From: Chryseobacterium sp. MA9
GTDB lineage: Bacteria; Bacteroidota; Bacteroidia; Flavobacteriales; Weeksellaceae
Direction: 5' to 3'
Length of the DNA stretch: 64,000 nucleotides
Assembly (NCBI RefSeq): GCF_024399315.1
Contig: NZ_CP075170.1
Location: forward strand, 186,001 to 250,000
Shown: positions 49,884 to 59,043 of the stretch, in pieces
Layout: each line of letters starts with the position of its first letter
How positions within the stretch are numbered: the stretch's first letter is position 1
Notes under the pieces: generated by a model
What the model saw: only the letters and a program-made list of their open reading frames with translations
Told to the model about the DNA's origin: nothing
Databases searched by the model: none
Program-made: the position numbers and the translations under genes

Positions 49884-50171
49884 ATTTTTTTTATTTGTAA
49901 CAAAGAAAGGGTCGCAATAAATACAATGTTTTTGATAATAAAAACGAAAATATTCGAACATTCTCTTTTCTAATAATATACATAAGATATTAATGGGTGT
50001 TTTATAAATAATTGATTTTTAGTTATTTGTGAAATAAAAAGCATTAGCAATATATTTTTCTTTGGGTGTAAACAATGCACTTTTTAGAGGCTTTGTGTCT
50101 GATAGTCAATATGTTGTAATGTTGTAGTGTAAATGCAGTAATTATCTTTATCTGTTTTAGTATTATTTTCG
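49884..50171 (+). promoter_or_regulatory. Conserved upstream block, copy 1
   Basis: First of three nearly identical blocks of about 285 bp, each 110-120 bp before a paralogous secreted-protein gene. It contains AAAGGGTCGCAATAAATAC and CAGTAATTATCTTTATCTG and ends in a TATTTTCG box, close to the -7 consensus. The rest of 49167-50281 is AT-rich without genes. Confidence 0.55.
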
Positions 50172-50281
50172 CCCCGGATTTAGCCAAATTGATTATTTGT
50201 TGTTGTTAAAGCTTACTAAGGAAACAGATAACAGATAACAGATATTAGCTGTTATAATTTATAATAAAAAACATTTAAGAA

Positions 50282-53203
50282 ATGAAAAACAAAACTATTT
50301 TACTGTTGGCATTAGCAACAGTAGGTCTGTTGAGTGCCCAAGTCGGGGTTAATACCAGTGATCCCCAAACAACGATGGACATTATGGCCAAAAATGCTAC
50401 AGGGAAATCTAATAATGTAGACGGCCTTTTGATTCCCCGGGTAGACAGGGAAAGAGCCCAGAGTATGACAAATATTCCTGTGTCTACTTTAATCTATGTA
50501 AACAACGTCTCTACAGGAGCGCAAACAGGAACAGCTCTTAAAATTGATGCTGTAGGACTTTATTATTTTAACGGTTCTGTCTGGACAAAAGTAATGAATG
50601 GAGATGATATAAATGCAGACCAGGTTAACATCTACAATTCAAACGGAACACTTACCGGAAGCAGGACTGTAAATATAGATGACAAATGGTTGACTTTTGA
50701 AGCAACAACCGGTAATTTTCAGGTAAGGGGTGATAGTGACGGTCTTACCAGAAGCTATTTCCAAAATGCTAATACAGGGGCAAACAGCCGTGCAGATATC
50801 GCTATAACATCAGCTTCCGGGGGATTATATGTAGGAGCAGACAGTGGTTCAGGAGTATTCGGAGTAGGTCCGAAAGGATATTTTGATAACAGAACGGGAG
50901 GACGTTTATCATTAGGAAATGACGGGCGTGAAGATTTAACGATTAATAATACAATAGGAAACATTGGAGTTGGTACTACAACCCCCAACAGTAATGCTGC
51001 ATTAGAGATTACTTCTACCAACAAAGGTTTTCTTCCTCCAAGGCTTACTACAGCTCAAAGAGATGCAATGACAAACATCCCTGCGGGATTGATGATCTAC
51101 AACGTTAATACCAATTGTATGGATTTCTGGAACTCCAGTGCATGGGTTTCTACTTGTGCAGTCACTGCTCCTCCGACAGGTACTATAATAAGCTTAAACT
51201 GCGCAGGAGCTACCAATAGCGGAACATTAACTGCGGGAACCGGGGCTTCAGGAGTATCATCTGTAATTTCTTATACAGGAGGAAACGGAGCATCTCATGG
51301 AGGTCAGACAATAGCTTCTACAGGAGTAACCGGGTTAACAGCAACTTTATCAGCAGGAAGCTTTGCCAATGGAAACGGAACGCTTACCTATACCATTACA
51401 GGAACACCTTCTGCTGCGGGAACAGCAAGTTTTGCTCTTAATATTGGCGGGCAGGCATGTATTTTGACCAGAACGGTAGATGCTCTTGTAGGTTCGATAG
51501 GTAGTTTAAACTGTTCAGGAGCTGCCAATAGCGGAACATTAACTGCGGGAACCGGGGCTTCAGGAGTATCATCTGTAATTTCTTATACAGGAGGAAACGG
51601 AGCATCTCATGGAGGTCAGACTGTCGCTTCTACGGGGGTTACAGGATTAACGGCTACTTTATCTGCAGGAAGTCTCGCCAATGGAAACGGAACGCTTACC
51701 TATACCATTACAGGAACACCTTCTGCTGCGGGAACAGCAAGTTTTGCTCTTAATATTGGCGGGCAGGCATGTATTTTGACCAGAACGGTAGATGCTCTTG
51801 TAGGTTCGATAGGTAGTTTAAACTGTTCAGGAGCTGCCAATAGCGGAACATTAACTGCGGGAACCGGGGCTTCAGGAGTATCATCTGTAATTTCTTATAC
51901 AGGAGGAAACGGAGCATCTCATGGAGGTCAGACTGTCGCTTCTACGGGGGTTACAGGATTAACGGCTACTTTATCTGCAGGAAGTCTCGCCAATGGAAAC
52001 GGAACGCTTACCTATACCATTACAGGAACACCTTCTGCTGCGGGAACAGCAAGTTTTGCTCTTAATATTGGCGGGCAGGCATGTATTTTGACCAGAACGG
52101 TAGATGCTCTTGTAGGTTCGATAGGTAGTTTAAACTGTTCAGGAGCTGCCAATAGCGGAACATTAACTGCGGGAACCGGGGCTTCAGGAGTATCATCTGT
52201 AATTTCTTATACAGGAGGAAACGGAGCATCTCATGGAGGTCAGACAATAGCTTCTACAGGAGTAACCGGGTTAACAGCAACTTTATCAGCAGGAAGCTTT
52301 GCCAACGGAAACGGAACGCTTACCTATACCATTACAGGAACACCTTCTGCTGCGGGAACAGCAAGTTTTGCTCTTAATATAGGAGGACAAACTTGTACTT
52401 TGACCAGAACGGTAGATGCTCTTGTAGGTACGATAGGTAGTTTAAACTGCGCAGGAGCTACCAATAGCGGTACATTAACTGCGGGAACCGGGGCTTCAGG
52501 AGTATCATCTGTAATTTCTTATACAGGAGGAAACGGAGCATCTCATGGAGGTCAGACTGTCGCTTCTACGGGGGTTACAGGATTAACGGCTACTTTATCT
52601 GCAGGAAGTCTCGCCAATGGAAACGGAACGCTTACCTATACCATTACAGGAACACCTTCTGCTGCGGGAACAGCAAGTTTTGCTCTTAATATAGGAGGAC
52701 AAACTTGTACTTTGACCAGAACAGTATCTGTATTTTCTTTAAACTGTGGTGCAGCAACCCATAATGGAACACTTAGAAATACTTATAATATTGATGTAAC
52801 CACAATTATTCCATATACAGGAGGAAATGGTTCATCATACCCTTCCCAATCTGTTTCATCCACAGGAGTTACGGGATTGACGGCAACTTTAGCAACAGGA
52901 AGCTTAGCTAATGGAAATGGTAATCTTACATACACTATAACTGGATTACCATCAGGAACTGGTCAAGCGCATTTTTCAATCAATATAAATGGTGTTCAAT
53001 GTAATTTTACAAGAACCGTTTACAATCCAATAGCTTTACCTGCTTGTCAAGCAGATGGTTATTACCCAGATCCAAATAATCCTAGAGGGTTTTATGCTTG
53101 CGTTTTCTATCCTAATTTTAATTCATGGGTACAATTCAAATACGTTTGCGCAGAACCAGACGCATATTATGACGCTCCCACGAAAAAGTGTATTAAACAA
53201 TAA
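50282..53203 (+). CDS. Secreted repeat adhesin with CBM14-like C-terminus
   Basis: A 973-aa exported protein; signal ends at LSAQ. The head (19-105) is shared with the proteins at 46543 and 54522. A second head-like module with GFLPPRLTTAQRDAM ends near 295. Residues 304-818 contain five nearly identical Ig-like repeats, each 104 aa (SLNC ... GGNGASHGGQT ... ILTRTVDALVG), and a sixth divergent one to about 917. The last 56 residues (PACQADGYYPDPNN ... CVFYP ... YVCAEPDAYYD ... KKC) resemble a chitin-binding peritrophin/CBM14 domain. Confidence 0.8.
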   Translation: MKNKTILLLALATVGLLSAQVGVNTSDPQTTMDIMAKNATGKSNNVDGLLIPRVDRERAQSMTNIPVSTLIYVNNVSTGAQTGTALKIDAVGLYYFNGSVWTKVMNGDDINADQVNIYNSNGTLTGSRTVNIDDKWLTFEATTGNFQVRGDSDGLTRSYFQNANTGANSRADIAITSASGGLYVGADSGSGVFGVGPKGYFDNRTGGRLSLGNDGREDLTINNTIGNIGVGTTTPNSNAALEITSTNKGFLPPRLTTAQRDAMTNIPAGLMIYNVNTNCMDFWNSSAWVSTCAVTAPPTGTIISLNCAGATNSGTLTAGTGASGVSSVISYTGGNGASHGGQTIASTGVTGLTATLSAGSFANGNGTLTYTITGTPSAAGTASFALNIGGQACILTRTVDALVGSIGSLNCSGAANSGTLTAGTGASGVSSVISYTGGNGASHGGQTVASTGVTGLTATLSAGSLANGNGTLTYTITGTPSAAGTASFALNIGGQACILTRTVDALVGSIGSLNCSGAANSGTLTAGTGASGVSSVISYTGGNGASHGGQTVASTGVTGLTATLSAGSLANGNGTLTYTITGTPSAAGTASFALNIGGQACILTRTVDALVGSIGSLNCSGAANSGTLTAGTGASGVSSVISYTGGNGASHGGQTIASTGVTGLTATLSAGSFANGNGTLTYTITGTPSAAGTASFALNIGGQTCTLTRTVDALVGTIGSLNCAGATNSGTLTAGTGASGVSSVISYTGGNGASHGGQTVASTGVTGLTATLSAGSLANGNGTLTYTITGTPSAAGTASFALNIGGQTCTLTRTVSVFSLNCGAATHNGTLRNTYNIDVTTIIPYTGGNGSSYPSQSVSSTGVTGLTATLATGSLANGNGNLTYTITGLPSGTGQAHFSININGVQCNFTRTVYNPIALPACQADGYYPDPNNPRGFYACVFYPNFNSWVQFKYVCAEPDAYYDAPTKKCIKQ
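51191..52735 (+). repeat. Five tandem 312-bp coding repeats
   Basis: Units start at 51191, 51503, 51815, 52127 and 52439 (the last slightly shorter). Units 2 and 3 look identical. Units 1 and 4 share one version of the middle part (ACAATAGCTTCTACAGG), units 2, 3 and 5 another (ACTGTCGCTTCTACGGG), an A-B-B-A-B mosaic. Confidence 0.9.
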
Positions 53204-53335
53204 TTTCTTTTAAGAATCTAAAAAATTTATATCTCCAAATTTCATTTAGTATTTTTAAGAAATATCGAAGGTAGATTCATCAAAGAGTTTTTATTTCTGC
53301 CTTCGATTTCTAAGCTTTTTAGAGGTAGATGCCAT

Positions 53336-53566
53336 GTTTCAGGCTACCAAAGCTTTCCCAAGGGTACCCGCATTTTGAGCTCGGAAGAAGATAAGGCGAA
53401 AAATATTGCAGATTATATGGCTAAAGAGATGGACTGGCAGATGCTCTATACCTCAGGGCATTGGTCTGGTGTTATTTCTTCATGGGTAGCTATACATACT
53501 GAGGTTTTTAATGATCCGGAAAACGGCTGCTTTGATAGAGCTCCTTGACGAGCTTAAGGATAAAAG
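53336..53566 (+). pseudogene. Deletion remnant of a thioredoxin-like gene
   Basis: Three fragments of a copy of the gene at 56548 are joined: one near its codons 130-145, one near 190-243, and its last 17 codons. Both joins are precise deletions; the second lies in a shared CCGGA. It stands after the adhesin gene exactly where the intact gene stands after its paralogue. Confidence 0.8.
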
Positions 53567-53962
53567 ATAGGCATGATCATAAATAAAGAAGGCTCTATTT
53601 TTAATAGCATCAAAGTAATAATTCAATTCTTAGTCTTGTTATTGGAGCATGCAATTTAATACTAAAAAGCATGCTTCTTTTAAAATGATTCTGAAAAACA
53701 ATAAATGAAAAAAAATATCACTGATTAAAAAAATAGTTTGTATGAAAAGCTTTTACAACAAATTAGCATCAACGCAGGATTAGCTGCGAATATCTGCTTA
53801 GTTGTGTTCCCCATTGCAACTTTGATATGAATATAGTTAGACAGCTCAAAGCTATTATTTTGAACTAATATCAGATTCAGGCACAAGATATTAATATTCT
53901 ATATAATGAGTGTCTGTTTAAGTATTTGCTGCAAATCCCTCATTCAATGTAAAAAAGCTAAA

Positions 53963-53995
53963 AAAATAAGTCGGAAAAATTTTCCGACTTATTTT
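53963..53995. terminator. Symmetric hairpin, probable bidirectional terminator
   Basis: Arms AAAATAAGTCGGAAAA and its exact complement around one A, ending in TTTT. It is repeated at 58289-58321. Confidence 0.7.
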
Positions 53996-54139
53996 CATAT
54001 ATACCTGGAATGTTAAAATAGCTGTTTAAACTTTTTACGATGATTTGTTTATGTTTTATAATAAGCAATAACTGGGTTGCAAATATTTGATATTAATGTT
54101 TATTGATTTATCAGTTTAACAGTTCTTGATAAAGCATAT

Positions 54140-54423
54140 TTTTTTTATTAGTAACAAAGAAAGGATCGCAATAAATACAATGTTTTTGATAATAAAAACG
54201 AAAATATTCGAACATTCTCTTTTCTAATAATATACATAAGATATTAATGAATGCTTCATAAATAATTGATATTTACTTATTTGTGAAATGAAAAGCATTA
54301 GCAATATATTTTTCTTTGGGTGTAAGCAATACACCTGTTAGGGGGTATATCTGATAATCACATGTTATAGTATTGTAGTGTAAATGCAGTAATTATCTTT
54401 ATCTGCTTTAGTACTATTTTTGC
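54140..54423 (+). promoter_or_regulatory. Conserved upstream block, copy 2
   Basis: Second copy of the block at 49884. It ends with TATTTTTG (54416-54423), which matches TAnnTTTG, 99 bp before the start codon at 54522. No -33 TTG at the usual distance. Confidence 0.6.
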
Positions 54424-54521
54424 CCTCCGAACTTAGAACTCTTGATCGTATTTGCATCACCAAACACTTAGATTGTCAAATTATGGATCATATAATTTAA
54501 ATAAAAAAACATTTAAGGAAA

Positions 54522-56387
54522 ATGAAAAACAAGATTTTATTTTTTTCGGCAGGTTTATTTTTAGCCACCGGTGCATACGGCCAGGTGGGTATTAATACGC
54601 CTACGCCAAGAGCCACACTAGATGTGACTGCTAAAATAATCGATGGTACAGCTCCTGAAGGGATCATTGCACCGAGATTGACAGGGGATGCTCTATTTGC
54701 AGCAGGATCCGGTACAACACCACAATACGGTAACGATCAGGATGGCGCTATTGTGTATGTTACACAAGCCGTTTCTCCGGGTAATGATACCGGGCAGACT
54801 GCGAATATAGACGCTCCTGGATACTACTACTTTGATGCATCTGCCAACCGATGGGAAAAGGTAGGTAACGGAAGTACTATTTACAAGTCAGATGGTACCT
54901 TAACGAGTGCACGTACGATGGATATGAATAACAGCACCATGGGATTTGTAAATGGCAGAATGAGTGTGGGGGTTAGTAGCTCACATCCCTCATCTGTTTT
55001 AGAGCTGCAAAGCAGTACGCGAGGTTTTCTCCCTCCGAGAATGACCAGAGCACAGGTGGATGCTATTGTGAATCCTGCTCCGGGGCTGGTGGTCTACTGT
55101 ACCGATTTTTTAGGTGCTGGAAAAGGCTGCTTAATGGTGAATGACTCTGTAGATCCCTCGGTTCCTCAATGGGGCTCTATGTGCTCATCCAATGCTGCGT
55201 CCCCGATTGTGTTAATTTTAGACTGTGCCAGTGCTGTGACTTCCGGAACGCTGTATGACGGGCAAAACACTAGTGGTGTCACAACGACGGTTCCGTATAC
55301 CGGAGGGAATGGTGGCGTATACCAGGCGGCAAGCTTCAATTCCACTGGGGTTAGCGGCCTTATCGCCAGTCTTCCGAGTGGCACGCTTAATAACGGAAAT
55401 GGAAGCTTGGTATTTAATATAACCGGGATACCTGCAGGTACAGGTACTGCAAGTTTTACCATTTCTATAGCAGGCCAGTCTTGCAGCTTTAACATTCCGG
55501 TAACAGATCTTTTCGCATCTGTAGGCTCGCTTACCTGCGGATCAGCGGTCTTTTCACCGGCTGCTCTTAGCCAGGGAACAGCTTATAGTGGTACATTAAC
55601 AGTGCCATATGTAGGTGGGAACGGTGCTGCCTACCCTCAGTCTTCTTTCACCCAGAATGGATTAACCTTTACTCTTCCTGCGGGAAATCTGGTAAATGGT
55701 AATGGCAATTTGGTGTATAATGTGAATGGTACACCTGCCACTTCCGGAGCAATGACTGTTCCTGTATCTTTTGGAGGATCAGCCTGTAATGTAAACACCA
55801 CAGTGGCTGTTGGGAGTACAGTTGTAATGCCCGGAAACCCTCAGGCTTGGATGCGTCATAACCTTGGTGCGGATTACAGTTTGGATCCAGATGTGCCTGT
55901 TCAGGCGATCTTTGGGAACTATTATCAGTGGGGAAGGCCTGCTGCCGTAGCTACTGCCTATACTCCTGAGGGAGCCATCCCGGGTTGGAATCCAAATCCT
56001 GCTGCTGACAACTCATGGCAGGATACTGTCAAAACAGCGAATGATCCTTGTCCTGCAGGCTTTCGTGTTCCTACGTCGCAGCAATTATCAAATTTATGGA
56101 ATAATACCACTAAAAGCAATGTGGGAACATGGACAGCAAATAGCCCCAGCAATTTCGGAGCTGCTAAGGTATTAAGTAGTGGAAATAATAAACTGACATT
56201 GCCTGCCGGAGGCTATCGTTGGAACTCGTATAGTGGTACTCTGCAATCCCGTGGCGGTCTTGGGAACTACTGGAGCAGTAGTATGTATTATCAGAACTCG
56301 TTCTACCTACAGGCCAACGAGGGCAGTGGGGGAGTGGTCTCCAACACTCGAGTAAGGGGCTATCACCTTCGTTGTATATCACAATAG
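54522..56387 (+). CDS. Secreted protein with Ig-like repeats and FISUMP tip
   Basis: A 621-aa exported protein; signal ends at AYGQ. The head (20-115) is the module shared with 46543 and 50282. Two Ig-like repeats (about 233-430) belong to the same family as those at 50282 (PYTGGNGG ... NGNGSLVFNITG). The tip (about 433-621) is a FISUMP domain (Fibrobacter succinogenes major paralogous domain): WMRHNLGADY, DPCPAGFRVPTSQQ, GYRWNSYSG, YWSSS, RGYHLRCI. This domain has a C-type-lectin-like/FGE-like fold. A terminator follows. Confidence 0.82.
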   Translation: MKNKILFFSAGLFLATGAYGQVGINTPTPRATLDVTAKIIDGTAPEGIIAPRLTGDALFAAGSGTTPQYGNDQDGAIVYVTQAVSPGNDTGQTANIDAPGYYYFDASANRWEKVGNGSTIYKSDGTLTSARTMDMNNSTMGFVNGRMSVGVSSSHPSSVLELQSSTRGFLPPRMTRAQVDAIVNPAPGLVVYCTDFLGAGKGCLMVNDSVDPSVPQWGSMCSSNAASPIVLILDCASAVTSGTLYDGQNTSGVTTTVPYTGGNGGVYQAASFNSTGVSGLIASLPSGTLNNGNGSLVFNITGIPAGTGTASFTISIAGQSCSFNIPVTDLFASVGSLTCGSAVFSPAALSQGTAYSGTLTVPYVGGNGAAYPQSSFTQNGLTFTLPAGNLVNGNGNLVYNVNGTPATSGAMTVPVSFGGSACNVNTTVAVGSTVVMPGNPQAWMRHNLGADYSLDPDVPVQAIFGNYYQWGRPAAVATAYTPEGAIPGWNPNPAADNSWQDTVKTANDPCPAGFRVPTSQQLSNLWNNTTKSNVGTWTANSPSNFGAAKVLSSGNNKLTLPAGGYRWNSYSGTLQSRGGLGNYWSSSMYYQNSFYLQANEGSGGVVSNTRVRGYHLRCISQ

Positions 56388-56416
56388 ATTATTTATTCTT
56401 ATTAATTTAACAATTT

Positions 56417-56444
56417 ACCGGCGGTTTGAAGCCGCTGGTTTTTA
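56417..56444 (+). terminator. Rho-independent terminator
   Basis: ACCGGCGG, loop TTTGAAG, CCGCTGGT (8-bp stem with one GU), followed by T5. It ends the FISUMP protein transcript. Confidence 0.85.
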
Positions 56445-56547
56445 AACTGTATTTTATGAGATTATTAGAAATTAAAGTTAATACAATTCAAAACTTTTTT
56501 ATTTTGTACAATTGTATTATATCTTTAAAATTAAATAATAAAATTTT

Positions 56548-57894
56548 ATGAATAAAATAATAGTACTAATATTGGGCGTTCTGTTTAGTAATTTGTATTC
56601 CCAGAATATCCGGATGGAGTTTCCTTATTTTAAAGGAAAAACCTACGACTTTATTATTTTTCAGGGTTCGGGTACCAAAATGGTGGTACAGGGTACTATC
56701 CCGGCAGATGGTAAGTTTACACTCAGCATTCCTAAAGAATATGCTCCCTATACCGGGATGAGCCGCTGGCTGATTACCGGTACGCAGGAAGGCGGCGGGC
56801 TGGACATGCTGATCCCCGGGCATGATTTTTCGGTAAGCTGTAAGGATGCTAAACCTGATAATAGTAATATTATCTACAAAGGCAGCGAAGAAATACAGGA
56901 ACTCAATAGGCTCTATAAAAAGCAGCAGGGTATTTTCTCAAAGCATGATGCAATGTTTCAGGCTATCAAAGCTTTCCCAAAAGAAGATAAAAATTATCCG
57001 CTTTTTGAAAAAGAGTATCAGAATCAGCTCAAAGCCTACGAAGATTTTCAGGAAGAGCTTAGGAAAAAGGGTGATTATCCTGCGGGGTTTACTAATATTG
57101 TTAATATTACACAGGGCATTGGTACCCGTATTTTGAGCTCGGAAGAGGATAAAGCCAAAAATATTGCAGATTATATGGCTAAGGAGATGGATTGGCAGAT
57201 GCTCTATACCTCAGGGCATTGGTCTGGTGTTATTTCTTCATGGGTAGCTATACATACTGAGGTTTTTAATGATCCGGATACTTTTGCTGCTGCTTTTGCA
57301 GAGATTGATAAAAAGATTAAAAATACTGAGCAGTATAATGATTTTGCGGGTAGAGTAGCGTACTCCCTAACCCAAAACGGGAAAGACAATTTTATCAAAG
57401 TAATAGCTCCTTTGGTTGTTGCTTCCGGTAAGATCAGATCTTACGAAGGAGCATTGGCAGTATATGTTTCTGCGAAGGAAGGTACGCAGGCTCCTGATCT
57501 GGATTTGGTGGCTTCAGGATATGCTGTGCTTAAAAGCCGTGACTTTTCTAAGGGAAAGTACAACAAAACTTTGTTGCTTTTCTATAAATCAGATTGCGGA
57601 AGCTGCGAGCAGGTCTTGGATGAGCTTACGGGGAAATATGAGCTTCTTAAGTCGGCAGGAATTCGTGTTATTTCGATAGCAGCAGATAAGCAGGAAGAAG
57701 CTTTCAAAAGCAAAGCAAAAGAGTTCCCATGGAAAGATACTTATTGCGACTATGAAGGTGAGAAAGGGATTAATTTTAAAAATTATGGAGTTTCAGGCAC
57801 TCCCACAATCTTTCTCATCAGCAAGGCAGGAAAAGTTCTCCGGAAAACGGCAGCTTTGATAGAGCTCCTTGACGAGCTTAAGAATACAAGATAG
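56548..57894 (+). CDS. Secreted thioredoxin-like (TlpA/DUF4369-type) protein
   Basis: A 448-aa exported thiol-disulfide protein. The signal ends at LYSQ. An N-terminal DUF4369-like domain (about 20-110) and a helical linker (110-300) lead to a thioredoxin fold from about 315. The active site is C350-G-S-C353, the cis-proline is in VSGTPTIF. It probably reduces or shuffles disulfides in the periplasm. An intact copy here corresponds to the remnant at 53336. Confidence 0.85.
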   Translation: MNKIIVLILGVLFSNLYSQNIRMEFPYFKGKTYDFIIFQGSGTKMVVQGTIPADGKFTLSIPKEYAPYTGMSRWLITGTQEGGGLDMLIPGHDFSVSCKDAKPDNSNIIYKGSEEIQELNRLYKKQQGIFSKHDAMFQAIKAFPKEDKNYPLFEKEYQNQLKAYEDFQEELRKKGDYPAGFTNIVNITQGIGTRILSSEEDKAKNIADYMAKEMDWQMLYTSGHWSGVISSWVAIHTEVFNDPDTFAAAFAEIDKKIKNTEQYNDFAGRVAYSLTQNGKDNFIKVIAPLVVASGKIRSYEGALAVYVSAKEGTQAPDLDLVASGYAVLKSRDFSKGKYNKTLLLFYKSDCGSCEQVLDELTGKYELLKSAGIRVISIAADKQEEAFKSKAKEFPWKDTYCDYEGEKGINFKNYGVSGTPTIFLISKAGKVLRKTAALIELLDELKNTR

Positions 57895-58288
57895 GCATGA
57901 TCATAAATAAAGAAGGCTCTATTTTTAATAACATCAAAGTAATAATTCAATTCTTAGTCTTGTTATTGTAGCATGCAGTTTAATACTAAAAAATATGCTT
58001 CTTTAATAAGCGATTCTAGAAAACAATAAATGAAAAAAAATATCACTGATTAAAAAAATAGTTTGTATGAAAAGCTTTTACTACAAATTAGCATCAACGC
58101 AGGATTAGCTGCGAATATCTGCTTAGTTGTGTTCCCCATTGCAACTATTGATATGAATATAGTTAGACAGCCCAAAGCTATTATTTTGAACTAATATCAG
58201 ATTCAGGCACAAGATATTAATATTCTATATAATGAGTGTCTGTTTAAGTATTTGCTGTAAATCCCTCATTCAATGTAAAAAAGCTAAA

Positions 58289-58321
58289 AAAATAAGTCGG
58301 AAAATTTTTCCGACTTATTTT
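58289..58321. terminator. Symmetric hairpin, second copy
   Basis: Same arms as at 53963-53995, around a central T. Part of the segmental duplication. Confidence 0.7.
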
Positions 58322-58464
58322 CATATATACCTGGAATGTTAAAATAGCTGTTTAAACTTTTTCCGATGATTTGTTTATGTTTTATAATAAACAATAACTG
58401 GGTTGCAAATATTTGATATTAATGTTTATTGATTTATCAGTTTAACAGTTCTTGATAAAGCATA

Positions 58465-58748
58465 TTTTTTTTATTAGTAACAAAGAAAGGGTCGCAATAA
58501 ATACAATGTTTTTGATAATAAAAACGAAAATATTCGAACATTCTCTTTTCTAATAATATACATAAGATATTAATGGGCGTTTTATAAATAATTGATTTTT
58601 AGTTATTTGTGAAGTAAAAAGCATTAGCAATATATTTTTCTTTGGGTGTAAATAATACACCTGTTAGGGGGTATATCTGATAATCACATGTTATAGTATT
58701 GTAGTGTAAATGCAGTAATTATCTTTATCTGCTTTAGTACTATTTTTG
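58465..58748 (+). promoter_or_regulatory. Conserved upstream block, copy 3
   Basis: Third copy of the block at 49884, ending with TATTTTTG (58741-58748). It now drives only a truncated frame, and perhaps the gene at 59044. Confidence 0.55.
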
Positions 58749-58848
58749 CCCTCCGAACTTAGAACTCTTGATCGTATTTGCATCACCAAACACTAAGATT
58801 GTCAAATTATAAATCATATAATTTAAATAAAAAAAACATTTAAGGAAA

Positions 58849-59013
58849 ATGAAAAACAAGATTTTATTTTTTTCGGCAGGTTTATTTTTAGCCACCGGTG
58901 CATACGGTCAGGTGGGTATTAATACGCCTACGTCAAAGGATCATTGCACGGGATTAACAGAGGATGATCTATTTTCAACTTCATCTATTATTTTGATTCT
59001 AATAAACAATTGA
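58849..59013 (+). pseudogene. Truncated copy of the 54522-type gene
   Basis: The signal peptide and the start of the head (MKNKILFFSAGLFLATGAYG ... NTPT) match the gene at 54522. A deletion then joins ACGCCTACG to GGATCATTGCA, and the frame ends after 54 codons. It is the third, broken unit of the array. Confidence 0.8.
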
Positions 59014-59043
59014 TAACAAATCCTAAGAAATGAAAAAAAATGT

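Larger units (their letters stand above)
53518..54604 (+). repeat. Segmental duplication, copy A
   Basis: This stretch is nearly identical to 57841-58933. It runs from the last codons of the thioredoxin-like gene through the intergenic hairpin and upstream block to the first codons of a secreted-protein gene. Confidence 0.85.
57841..58933 (+). repeat. Segmental duplication, copy B
   Basis: Partner of 53518-54604, with only scattered base changes and short indels. It includes the hairpin and upstream block and ends in the first codons of a truncated secreted-protein gene. Confidence 0.85.

Noticed and set aside
51191..52735. CRISPR-like repeats
   Set aside because: The repeats are 312 bp, contiguous and coding, with no spacers.
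54522..56387. Diversity-generating retroelement
   Set aside because: Only the possible target domain is seen; there is no reverse transcriptase, accessory gene or template repeat in the window.
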